Shown: positions 1 to 13,454 of the stretch, piece by piece
Numbering within the stretch: position 1 is the stretch's first letter
How the letters are laid out: every line of letters begins with the position of its first letter
Source: Tigriopus japonicus
Lineage: Eukaryota; Arthropoda; Copepoda; Harpacticoida; Harpacticidae
Direction: 5' to 3'
Assembly: GCA_010645155.1 (NCBI GenBank)
Contig: CM021317.1
Span: forward strand, 11,802,658 to 11,866,657
DNA length: 64,000 nucleotides
Position numbers and translations under genes: made by a program
The notes under the pieces: model-generated
The model's input: the letters and a program-made list of their open reading frames with translations, nothing else
The model's database searches: none
Told to the model about the DNA's origin: nothing

Positions 1-366
1 TATTGCCAGTTTCAAAACCCATTTCGCCATTGGCGAAAACCCATTTCGCCATTGGCGAAAACCCATTTCGCCATTGGCGAAAACCCATTTCGCCAGTGGC
101 GAAAACCCATTTCGCCATTAGCGAAAACCCATTTTCTCAAAACTGTAATTGCAATCGTCTGAAATTATATTCGTATTGGCAAAATCGATATTCATCATGA
201 CAATATTGTCAGTTTCAAAACCCATTTTGCCATTGGCGAAAACTCATTTTCTCAAACCTGTAATTGCAATTGTCGAGATATTATTTTCGTATTGGCAAAA
301 TCGGTATTCATCATGACAATATTGCCAGTTTCAAAACCCATTTCGCCATTGGCGAAAACCCATTTC
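1..366. repeat. Minisatellite of 22-bp hairpin units with ~116-bp higher-order period
   Basis: A 22-bp unit recurs about five times in the first 135 bases. Its core TTCGCCATTGGCGAA is a perfect 6-bp inverted repeat around a 3-bp loop. A longer segment beginning TATTGCCAGTTTCAAAACCC appears near 1, 203 and 319, so a period of about 116 bases is superimposed, with different numbers of the 22-bp unit per copy. The array continues beyond the left edge. Its right end runs directly into the retrotransposon reading frame that begins near 362. Confidence 0.9.
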
Positions 367-661
367 GAAATCTGAATCGAGATCCCGTGCTCTTTCAATT
401 TTGGAACCTGGGACACAAGTTTTCGTTCAAAATCCTATAAACAAATTATGGGATACGTCGGCAAAGGTGATATCACTTCATGAAAATTCAAGCTCTTATG
501 AACTGAAAGATGGTGAGAGGACCTTCAGAAGAAATAGAAAATTTATTCGACCATTACATCCGAACAATATTTTCCAACGTCTGAATCATGCTCAAACCAA
601 ACCACGTCTTCGTCGATCATCCCGATTATATACCAAAAAATATGTGTCGTTTAACGCCTAA
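362..661 (+). pseudogene. Ty3/gypsy-type Pol fragment, integrase C-terminal end
   Basis: The frame has no ATG and opens straight out of the minisatellite. It reads as the last part of a gypsy-class polyprotein: an EPGTQVFVQNP start, a conserved Trp-Asp about eight residues later, a small SH3-like stretch with SYELKDGERTFRRNRKFIRP, and a basic tail with RRSSRLYTKK before the stop at 659-661. This layout (beta-rich domain, RRNR..IRP, then an Arg/Ser tail) is typical of integrase C-termini in Ty3/gypsy elements. Protease, reverse transcriptase, RNase H and the integrase core are absent from the window. It is a truncated remnant; the 5' breakpoint lies in or left of the repeat array. The class call rests on pattern recognition, so BEL/Pao is possible but less likely. 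Confidence 0.65.
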
Positions 662-2469
662 AACGTTACATTTACTTATTTCTCCGTTTCTGACACTCAC
701 ACCCTACGTACGTATGAAACTCAAGACTAGAAGAAAAGCTTGTGTATATTCCTATTACATTCATTTGCCTAGTGATATTGGCTCATATGCAAGAAAATTA
801 TCAAAGGGTCTTATTACCATCTTGGGAGCGTGTAGTGTCCCCTTCATTTTATCTATACTCGATTTCTCTTCTATGCCTGCTCTCCTTCAAACAGAATAAA
901 ACTCGTCTGTCATCTATATCACTCAGGACTTGGCTTTCTCCCAAATTGAGCATGGATTTAGATAATTTCCTGCCTTGGAAAGAGAACTCAAAATGAGCGT
1001 AAAAAGGTGTGCTGTTTTTCTTTTACAATGTTGCAAATTAATGTAACACTTCGGAAAATCTCGTTCTTGAGCAAGTTTTAGTCGCAAATAATTTTTCTAT
1101 TAAAACATTATTCTAAAACTGCTTTGGGAATTACCCATATCTTAGAGCAAACAAGAGAGAATTACTGAAAGCTTCAGCTTTCAGCTTCAATTTTGTTTTG
1201 TTCAGACATTATTTGCGGGTTTTGAATGCTGATATGTAAAATGGATGAAATCCTTAGTAATCACATTTGAATCATTAGAAAATAACATTTATTTAATATT
1301 TGGTTGCATACTAAGCAATCAATTATAGAAAATTGATTGGATTGGGCTCTGGGTTGATTTGAAAATGTCTTTAATTGTTTGCATACAAAGATATCACTTG
1401 AGAAGCTAATTCAAATTCAAAGCTTAGAGAGTTTCTTAACTTCCAAAAAAGTAAATTTTCTCAATGTGGACTTTGATCTCAGGCTCTTTACATATCTTGA
1501 GATTTGTTGTCGACAGTTAATCATGGCAAACAAGGAGCAGTTAAGAAATCAACCTAATAATGGTCATTTCATACAAAAAACGTTGACAATCTCGGAATGT
1601 CACACGATGGATCTATCTGACAATTGACTTTTCGGGATTTTTATTTTAGACTTTTTTACACGTTTGTAATCATGGGCGTTGGTGAGAAACCAACGCCCCC
1701 ACATTTTTACAAAGGAACGTTTTCAAGCTTAAGTAAGCAACTAGTCATATTTCATTAAATTTCATTGCATAATTTTGAATGTTCAACTTATCTTACACCA
1801 ATCAAACATGGATTTGATATTTTGAAACCAAAAAGTTTCAGACAAGCATAAATTCTCGATTATTGTCTGTTAAAAATCTGCGAAACTTTTTTAACGAGAA
1901 GTTTACTTTAAGGATTCTGAACAGCATCAAAGGAAGCCAGAGTTTGTCGCGCGTAATAATGCGTTCCCAGTGTAAGGGCTTTCCCAGAGCAAGTTTGTAG
2001 GTTCGAATCCTGTTTGGGATGGGATTGAAACTGTCGGGAGAAATCATTCAATATACAGGGAATCGCATTCCTTGTAGCGTTAGTAAAAAATCCGCAAAAG
2101 AAAAAATATGTTTGTCAGCGCACTCCCTTGTTTTGTTGAGTCTGTCGTATGCAGGGGCTGAATGACGGCCTATCCTTGTTCCACTTTTCTAGACAAGAAC
2201 TAAACTTTGACTATGGACTCAGGCAAGGCCAACGGAAGCACAAGGAAGTGACGAGAATGAGAGACTGAGGATCAGCACGTCGCAGACCCGTTCTAGATAG
2301 CGGGTCAGTTCCCCCCAAAATTTGCTCATGAGTTTCCCTTGAACTCTTGTTGTTTGTTGCTTGGCAAGGGAAGTCCGTCTGACACACAAAATATCCTGAA
2401 AGCTCACTCTCAATGACCGAATTTACCCTAAGTAAGCCAGTCCTTTAGTGTTAAACTAACCCTGGGACA
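662..2469. other. Intergenic stretch: possible LTR remnant and tRNA-like SINE piece
   Basis: No gene is supported here. A purine-rich TTGGGAGCG followed by TGTAGTGTCCCC near 829, with AATAAA about 65 bases on, could be the start of a short 3' LTR of the gypsy fragment, but no second copy exists to prove it. Near 1944-2010 there is a tRNA-like promoter pair: an A-box-like TTGTCGCGCGTAAT and a perfect B box GGTTCGAATCC at 2000-2010. This suggests a tRNA-derived SINE. The rest is AT-rich with no recognisable content. The last few hundred bases are the likely promoter and 5' UTR of the next gene. Confidence 0.4.
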
Positions 2470-5400
2470 ATGAGGAACTATCGTGGCAATTCGGAACCTC
2501 CCAATTCGTGTGATTCTGACGATTCCGATTATCATGATCGAACGACCGGTTTGCGACGATCAGGATTTCCCATCAAGATCTCTGGAATCGCTATGGGAAG
2601 TCAGGAGAGCCTTAACTCTGGTGAAGAAACGGGTCCTTCTTTGTGGGAAAATGCTTTACATAAACGTCGTCCCGTGAGAACATTTACTGGGACCAATGGA
2701 TCCAAAATCAGCCAAGAAGCAGCCAATTATGGTCCTTTCGGATTTGGATTGCTGACGAATATGCAAAAAAGTAAGCGAGGATTGGGATGCAACTATTCGA
2801 CGGCGAGAACCAAACGATCCTCTTCAATCAGTAACTTGGTCAATGCCGTAGAACAGAGTCAACAGCAAGCCGTCAAAAACCTTTCGAGTCATTGTTCTAG
2901 TAATGCTAGCACTCTGGAAAGGAACAACAATAAAAGTAATGGGTCATCTGGATTGGAGCAGACCTTCTCCTTGAATTCCAGGCGAGAAGAACAAAGATGG
3001 CCGAGTGAAAGCCGCGTGGTCCAATCGGGAACGGACTTTAGCGACCCCAATTCCGTACACGAAAGTCAATCATTGCAAAGAGGAAATGTTGAAACTCAAA
3101 GATTGAATGAACAACACGATTTTGTGGAAAATGGAACAAGCACTAAGGACAAGATGGTTTTTACAGGAAAACAAGAGGATGATTTATCACAAGTGCCTAA
3201 GAGCAGAACACGGAATCCTTCAGAAGATCATCTTCCAAGACTTGAAACAATGGGCCAAATTTCTTCAAGTTCCATCACACATACCAATAGGGCACATTGT
3301 GACGAAAAATCTCCTGGTCAAACCTATTTTCAACCTATTGGACAAACCGAGATGACTAACCAATCTGTGTACGAGAAAACATTGTCCGAACACAGCACAT
3401 CTTCTTGGAATACACATTCCGAAAGCGTAACGTCAATGGAACAAAGCCAATCCAGCTCTCAGACATTGGAATATTACTCAACCGCCCAATCCAAAAGTCA
3501 TAACGAAGTTGGGGAAGGTTATTCAGAAGAACAAAGAAAAAAGAGTCATAATAACGAGCTTCAGACAAGTTGGGAGCATCACCTTGTTCTAGACGATAGC
3601 AATCAAACCAGTTTTCAAACCAGTACGAGCTCCAACGAGCGAGAACATAAATACTTGGAAGACATATCGGACTTTGGCAAACTCCATGAGTCCACAAATA
3701 TTAAGGATGAGTCAAGTTTTGAAAAATCTTCCCTCGAGTCATCTTCCTGGATTGAGAACACCAAAGAAACGCACAAAGTATCAAACATCCAAAGCACGCA
3801 CCAAACGCAATCCCATTTCAAATCAGAAGTTTGTAGTGCTTTTACAACGAATCGCAAGACAATGCAATCCACACATATGAATCAGTTTCAGCAACAAGAA
3901 CTTGCTAAGGTCCTTTCCCAAGAGGCTTCAAAAGTGTTCCAATCAAAAGTGAAGGATAACCCAGACACGACTGAAAACGATTTTAGTGCTCCCAAACAAT
4001 TTTCAACGCAAGAACAAAATGTTGAACAATGCCCACCTTCGCCATCATCAGAATTGCAATGTGAAGAGCTTCCTTGTTCAAAAATGTCTGAAAATACTGA
4101 ACGCCATTCGGAGAACCCCAAGACAGAGTCGTTATTGGCGAGTTTCATGGCGCAAGATTTTTCCGTCCCATTTTCGTCTAACCTTAGGAGAGAATCAAGT
4201 GTTCCACCTTCTGGAGGAGACAGTTATCATCTCCAAAGACCTCGAAGATTTTCGGGGTTCTCCAATGATCAAGCCAATCAAGAACTCGTTAGGAGATTCT
4301 CATTTAAAGGCCGCTCATCTTATCGATCCTCCGAATCCAATGATAACACTCAAATGAGTTCAGAGTCTCAAGGGAAACCGATCATTCCTTCCAATCCAAG
4401 GGAATTTTGTCATCAAATCGACTTGGGTCTTAACTCTGTTCAGACCGTTATGGCCAATACTGATTATCTACTATTAGATGACGATGATGATGAAATGTTG
4501 GAGGTAAATCCTGGAGATGTAAATATACACGAACCAATAATGGTTCAACCTCTTTCTTCCACATGCAACACTGGCAAAGCAAGATCGAACGAGGATACCT
4601 ATACAGACGAGGATTCAAATTTCCCTCTACCACCTTATCCACAATCTGATCAAATCGAAGACAAGCTCCAAAATGGACAGCAATGTCAAGATATCCTCCC
4701 TCAAGAAAACCTCACCGTGTCCAAAGACGAGTGTTTAATCTTCGACGACTTGTTTGAAAAGTTAGTGGACGATGAAATCACCGATGAAGACTTGAAGGTC
4801 AAAACAAGCCAAACTGACACAAAGGCCTCAAGCTCTTCGTATTGGGATTCAAAGGTTCAAGAAACAAGCTACCAATCATCGATGGAACATGAATCGACTT
4901 CCGAAGAAATGGTCAACGAATCGACGGTCCGAGAATCGGCTTTCCAAAAATTGGCGGTCCAAGAATTAACGTCCCAACCAGATACAAAGATCAAGGACTC
5001 GAAGCCTCAAAACTCTGTTGCCTATGAACCCGATATCTCGCAAGAGGCCGAAACCATTACCGAAGCTCGATGTACAGAAATGACCTCCATGGGGTCTTAC
5101 TACAGGACCGATGACATCTCCAAGGATTACTCTCAGTTCTCTCAAACAACGGAGAATATTTTACAATCGCATGGATTCCAAAGGGAAAACGACGCATCAG
5201 ATCAACAAGATTCAACCCTTTCCAAGGATGAAGATCTGACCTTTTCTCAGTTGAAAGACAAATTTGAATCATCCAGCTCGAGGCTTAAAGAAAAACGACA
5301 GCGAAACCTCACCATTGATTACCACGATTTGGCACCATCGACTTGGAAATGGAACGGCCATGTTGCTAAACACGTGCAGAACACTTCTGATACGAAAGAT

Positions 5401-6614
5401 GCCCAAAACAGCCATGAACGAAACATTGATGGCGAGGGGCACCATGTTGATAGTCTAGAGGAGGGTCTCGGACAAGGTTTGGGGATAATCTTAGATAAAC
5501 TAAGGAACATCGAGACAAAACTGGACGAGATAAAGACCATGGAGCAAAACATTTGGTACCCAGAGATTGATCTACCGACCAGAGAATCCTACATGCCAGA
5601 GGTTGGAGAGACCCCAACGGCAACTTTAGCCTTGAATAAGAGCGAGACCAAAAATATCGCAGTTGCTCCAACTTGGCCAGAGAAGGATCTAGATGCCATC
5701 TCCTTATGTTCCAATGACCAAACTTCGCTTACGCTCATTGCCAATAATGGGTTAGAAAATGAGGATAACGAAGACGCTCTGAGTGTGGCTGACACTCTTC
5801 CAGCGGATGACAATTTGGAAAACGCGAACGTGATCGTTACCACACCCGAAACCGTTCGAGCCTCTCCAACGAAAGAGTTCACAAAATATGCCGTTGACAT
5901 CACTAGTTTGGCAACCTCTGACGACGAGGAAGAAATGGCCTTCGACAGAAATGCAAGGATTGAGGAATTGGCCAAAAAGATCATGGCGGAGAAACAGCAA
6001 CTTAAAAAAATTGAAATCCAAGAGCGTCAACTAGCTCATACCAAGGACGATTTGGACACAGTTTCCGAAGGGTCCGAGGATGAGGACGAGGATCACAAAA
6101 CTTCTGAAAGAAAGTTTCAAAACATTGGGATTACCATTCGAAGGCGACGAACCCGGAGTGCAAGCCGAGACCGATCATTAGCCAAGATCCGATATTGCTG
6201 GAGATGCCATCAGACAGGCCATGAAAATTTTGATTGCACAGCTGAACTTCATCCGGGCAATTGGTGCCCCCGATGTTTGGAGAACACCCATTGGGAGGAT
6301 GGATGTTGGGTCAATGAGCAACAGGCAAGTCTTATTGAAAAGGGATATGGGTTTTTTTCTTGTCATTCAATAGGGTTTAATTTCTTACTCTGCAGATTTT
6401 TTGCACTATTTGCACACTGCCGGGACATTTGCCATGTGTTCACGAAACCTCAGATTTTCGTCAGAGAAAGTTGATTGTGGAAACATTTGGTTGGTTGGCT
6501 TTTAAAGACTGGTTCCGTGAGCCTGATTTTTGGAGCTGGTGGAATATTAGTGGTTACACCAATGTTCCATTGTATAAGTTGATGCAGCATAATCGAACCA
6601 AAGATGAATTGTGA
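2470..6614 (+). CDS. Large low-complexity protein with C-terminal zinc knuckles
   Basis: Model: exons 2470-6324 and 6396-6614, 1357 residues, starting at ATG 2470 in ACAATGA context. Residues 1 to ~1150 are Ser/Gln/Glu/Thr-rich with no domain I recognise. A short charged coiled-coil-like helix (IEELAKKIMAEKQQLKKIEI) lies around 1164-1195, then an acidic patch and an Arg/Ser patch. Two perfect CCHC knuckles (C-x2-C-x4-H-x4-C) follow at about 1243-1256 and 1270-1284. Splicing adds a third, looser one (CTICTLPGHLPC) and an aromatic tail. The intron 6325-6395 is phase 0 and appears to use a GC donor (CAG|GCAAGT). AATAAA is at 6689-6694. Zinc knuckles usually bind single-stranded nucleic acid, so RNA binding is likely. 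Clustered knuckles recall ZCCHC7/Air proteins, but orthology is not claimed. Without splicing the frame would end at 6474. Confidence 0.75.
6325..6395 (+). other. GC-AG intron of the zinc-knuckle gene
   Basis: The 71-bp intron begins GCAAGT after CAG, matching the strong-consensus form that GC donors need, and ends TTCTTACTCTGCAG. Joining CAG to ATT keeps frame and brings a CTICTLPGH knuckle next to the preceding two. The only nearby GT donor, TGG|GTCAAT at 6310-6311, also keeps frame but is a poor site and would delete five residues. Confidence 0.6.
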
Positions 6615-6688
6615 AGATAGAGATCATGGTTTATTTCCAAACTTTTGAAGTCACGTTGTATTTCATAGACGAAGATCATACACAGAAT

Positions 6689-6694
6689 AATAAA
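6689..6694 (+). terminator. Polyadenylation signal of zinc-knuckle gene
   Basis: AATAAA lies 75 bases after the stop codon at 6612-6614. Confidence 0.6.
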
Positions 6695-6828
6695 TGCTAT
6701 TCAATTAGGAAATCAGTCAATGTTAGCGGGTCAAAATCAAACCTCTTTCTACAAAGTTTTTTTGTTGTTTTCTGTTAATGAAAATTAATAAATTAAAATC
6801 TTACAAAAATCGTTGCCGAAAATACATC

Positions 6829-8194
6829 TTACTCCTCCGACATTTTTTGAGTTTCTTGGGCTTCCTGAGACATTTTCCCCCATTGTGCAACGTACCAAGC
6901 CAAGTTGTCATGAAGCACGGCCTCCTCCATGTCTATTTTGTAGTGGCAAGTCAGCTCTTCATAGGGCTCAATGTCTCTTAAGGTCACGATTCGAGGTATA
7001 CGTCCAAACACCGGATGCTCAACTACATCCCAGGCACAATTTGGGGCAAACGAATGATTGATCTTGTGACCCAAAGAAGCTCGGTAGTTCTCCGTGGAGA
7101 TGAACTCTTGAGGCAGATCCATATAATCGGACTTGACACCCTTGAGAAACAAAAAAGACACATCAACAAGGACTCCCAAAAATCTAATGAGATCCAATAC
7201 TCACAGGTTTGTTCCAATCAACGTAGATTTCATAATCGCGAGATTGAAATGGAGGCGTGTCATTGGGTCCAACACGGATACCATTGTAAAAGGCCACAGT
7301 GGCACCTTGAGCAAGGGCTTTCTTGGCAAAAAGGCCATCTCCAGCTCCTTCTAGTCGAGAATCACGGACCTCAACGTATTTCTTCTCGTAGATATCCTCT
7401 TGAAGGGGAGGAACGCGAATCTCTGTTAGAGTGGACTTCCAAAACTCGAAAGTAGGACCTCGAGGTTCATGGAAGCGTAATTTCAAGATTTCTTTATGCA
7501 CATGAGCATCTTGAACTTTGGACTCCCTTCCTTGAACCAATTGGCCATCAACAAATTCACCAATCAAGCATGTGACAAGATCTGGATAAAGATATGCAAT
7601 GTTGCTTCCAGTGAACTCGCCGGCTGAATTCAATCGTCCGTAGAGAAAACCATTGCCTTCCAACCATTTCCATGCAATACCAGTGGGTTTTCCATCATGA
7701 AAACATCCGACAAAGACCAAATCACATCGGTGATTGTATCCACAAACTGGGCCTTGAAGGGATCCTCGACGAAATTCGCCTTCGAGGCAGATCCCAGATT
7801 CAAGAAATACTTTCCCGCGACCTTGAAGGATGCCATGGCGATAAAAGCCTGTGATGGCTTGGATCTGAGGCCTTGTTTGTAAATATCCACCTCGAATCAG
7901 ACCTTTGCCTTCTCGAAAACCTTTTCTCCATGTTCCTTCCAAAACCGTTTCGTCCTCCAAACGAATGGTTTTGTAACCACAAGGTAGCTCGTCCACAATA
8001 GTGTGTTCCAAATCACCCAAAGGTCCCGAATAGGGATCAAAAACGACAAAATCCTCCCCTTTTTGGGCCTGCTGTGGATTGGAACCGGGTTCTGGAACAC
8101 TGATCTCGTCAAAAGGAAGTGTTTTGAATCCAAACTTCACCAGATCATTCCACCAAGAACGAATTATTTGAGAGCTTTGAAATTGACTCGCCAT
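6829..8194 (-). CDS. SETD7: SETD7-like SET-domain lysine methyltransferase
   Basis: Exons on the minus strand: 8194-7205 and 7140-6829, with a GT-AG phase-0 intron of 64 bp; 433 residues. The ATG at 8194 is preceded by in-frame TTG and GTG codons only. The N-terminal half carries MORN-like beta repeats (GTWRKGFREGKG, GEFRRGSLQGPVCGY). The SET domain follows from about residue 265: GAGDGLFAKKALAQGATVAF, the YNG of the substrate pocket, SLGHKINHSFAPN (cofactor-binding NHS) and EELTCHY near the end. SETD7 monomethylates H3K4 and many non-histone proteins. Compared from memory with the human enzyme, the Tyr after NHSFxPNCx is Trp and the second Tyr of the YGYD motif is Ile (YKID). The protein is about 65 residues longer than the human one. 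The family call is secure; the activity is less certain. Confidence 0.9.
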
Positions 8195-8554
8195 CACCAA
8201 TCACTTCAAGTCGATTTGAGTCTGTCTTTCGCCTCAATGACTGGCTTTTCGCTGAAGCCTGTAATCTAGAAACTCAAATACGTAGATCCAGGAGGGTGAA
8301 GTGAGCAGGATGTTCCAGATTCCCTGACGAAGACGCGTGCTTTTGAACGCGAAACTTTTTCTTGGCAACGAGCCGGATGCTTTCATCAACAACATACTCG
8401 TACTTACATTGGATCATGAAGCAAAATACGTTGCATTGAAATCGAATAAGAAAGTTTTACTTACAAATAAAGGAGGAATGAGGCTTAAAAAACATGATAT
8501 GCTTCGTAAGAACTAGGGAATGGTATATTGTATAGTATCACAGTTTTGGGCTCA

Positions 8555-10995
<2,441 letters not shown>

Positions 10996-12048
10996 AGTAA
11001 AATCATTAAGTTATAGGTTAACACTATTTATCTTTTTTTTTTGACTGCGGCTTTAACAACAGCAGACGGTTCAAAGTACGAGCGGCTACGCAGTCACCCA
11101 ACCTCAACTAATCTCCAAGATGCGTGTGAAAATAATATACTCGGGATCATAATCTATGCATATTGGGAGTGAAAAAATTTCAGTTTATGTCCTTTATTTT
11201 GGACATCATAGCTATCTTCTATTAAGAAAAACTTCTTTTATAGAAACTACCTATGTGTGAATTTGTCATTTCGAACAGAACTGGATGGAACCAGTATTCA
11301 TGTGATGGCTCAACAGGATTCTTATTTCAGAAAAAGATAAGGTAGAAAATGTGTGACAAAGACCTTTGCGGAATTGCTTAGATTGCACCGAGGAAGGTGA
11401 TAGAGCTTTTTTAGGCCAGCTAACTCAATCTACATTACTTTTTAAGTCAAATTTTGACTTTCGATCACTTCCAAAATAGTCTTTAAAGCTCCTTAAGTTT
11501 CCCCGATTTCATACATACATAAAAGGCTGTACACTGTTGCGACCTTCAACATTCATCATCACACAAGATTTTGGAGAAGACCATATTTGAAAGTCATTTC
11601 ATATTCTAAAAATATTTTTTACTGATCAAGTGATCATTTATCTCGATCCGAGGGCACCTCCCCCCGGTGTTTAAGCAAGATAGCTTCGTTCAAAATCAAC
11701 CTTTTCGCGCAATTTAGCCTTTTTTTAGAAATAACTAATTTGTGACAGTGGGTAAATGTGTGTGAAATATGGGGACGATGTTATGACTTTTCAATTGAAA
11801 AGAAATCAAAGAAAGACAAGAAATGGTCTGTTTCATGCAAAATGTACCGTTGTTTGCAAAAAAGTAGTACAAAAAGAAACTGGCCAGAGCTGGCGATGCT
11901 AAGAGCGTCAAAGCTGCAAAGTTTAAACAACTTGTACAAAAGTTAGAGCTCTTAGTATACAGAATTCTGAAGATAATTATGGATTTATGAGGCGAGTAAT
12001 GCGTCTTTTTCAATGTCATTGTCCTGTAGCAAAGTCAGCAATTACTAG
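10996..12048. other. Intergenic stretch with no supported gene
   Basis: AT-rich sequence upstream of the RCBTB start. It has a poly-T run near 11031-11041 and several short unsupported reading frames. Proximal bases probably include the RCBTB promoter, but no core element is clear. Confidence 0.5.
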
Positions 12049-12050
12049 TA

Positions 12051-13096
12051 CAGTCGAATCTCATTTTAAGCAACTTTTCTGTCAGCGGCAAAACTTAAGA
12101 AAATTGGCTCAAGGAACGATAAAAAATACAGGAAACTACTGCAGGAGTTTACCTCGCCTTTGTAAAAGGTTATAACCTTTTAAACTTACTTACTTTTATT
12201 ACAAAAAATCTGACAATGACTCAAAAACTTAGCTTTTAAAAAATAGTAATTAACACACACAAATTGACATTACAAGTGCATGGATTTATATCTCCATTAC
12301 AAAGCTTAAGAACTTGTTTCAATCTCAGTTTGACAGAAAAAATGAAAGAAAACAGTACCATTTTTCCTTCATGATTGTTACTTTATTAAACCTTTACTGG
12401 GACAAACAACTTTTTAAAAAATTGAGCCTTCCAGGCTTTCATACTGATGAAGTTTTTTGCTATTTTTTGGAATATCTCAACTGCAAATCTTCTATTCTTA
12501 GTTTGACCTTAAATTACCTCAAATTTGAGAGACTTTCTTGGGATGACAATCCACTTTCTTGGATTGTCTATTTTCCATTAGGTTTTGTTTTGGCAGACAC
12601 AGAAATTTGTTGCACTCTCAAACATTGCAGATTTGTTGGTGAAACTAATATGTGCTTATGTTATTTTTTATAAATGTCTATAAATATTTTTTAAACTTAA
12701 AATAGTCATTAAAATACTTCTTGTTGAGTGGCATTTCGGACAATTTTTAGTGATTCTAGGGTTCAAAATGCAATTTTTGATTCTTCTGACTCGAACTTGA
12801 AAAATGCAAGGCGCAAACGGGACTCCAAAAAGCGCAATTTTGCGCAAAAGTGCAAGATATGGTAGCACTGCATTGATCCTCTTAGAAATGCGTCGTTATT
12901 TTTTTTTGTGGTGTGAGTAATTTAAGCAAGAGAAGTTGGCCAAAAACTTTGATATTGTTTCTTATATCGAGATTGAGGAAAAATGGAAAATTTCTTATAT
13001 TGAAAATTCTTATGTATTAAGATTTTGGTCAGCGCTAAAAAGTTGCTAATACCGCGAAAATTGCTTAAACTGACATTGGTTATATCGAGATTCGAC
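12051..13096. mobile_element. Degenerate pogo/Tigger-like DNA transposon (copy A)
   Basis: The left end CAGTCGAATCTCATTTTAAG directly follows TA at 12049-12050 and continues with TTTTCTGTCAGCGG, matching the left end of the element at 42971. The right end TTATATCGAGATTCGAC (13080-13096) is the matching inverted terminus. The expected final TG-TA has decayed, so the right boundary is approximate (13096-13110). No transposase frame survives. Around 12720-12872 there is an A/T-rich segment with GCGCAA words ending GGTAGCACTG, which resembles one terminus of a hAT element nested inside; its partner end was not found. Confidence 0.7.
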
Positions 13097-13454
13097 AAGA
13101 TTCGATTGCACTCCCATCTCCCAAGCTCTCTAAACCCTTCCTCGTGCAAATTTTGACGGGCTACAAAAGTTGATGAATGAAAGATGTCCTGGCAGCTGGG
13201 GTTAACTATATTGTTCCCCTGAGAGCATGAGGCTTAAAGTTGATGTGCCTTTGTATCACGGATTCACGGTTTCCAACCGTTCCAGCCCCAATCACAAAAA
13301 ACGCTTGCAAAACAGATATCCTTCTTTGATGGAAAGAATGCAATGTGATGAGTGTTGACTTTTATAAGACGAAAAAATGAGTGCTAAATTTTAATGAACA
13401 AAAATATCAAACACATTTTCTAAGGTATTTTACAGTGATTTTTTTTGTTTTTCA

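Noticed and set aside
5589..5984. 131-codon minus-strand frame
   Set aside because: Antisense shadow of the zinc-knuckle protein exon.
7015..7455. 146-codon plus-strand frame
   Set aside because: Antisense of the SETD7-like gene and its intron.
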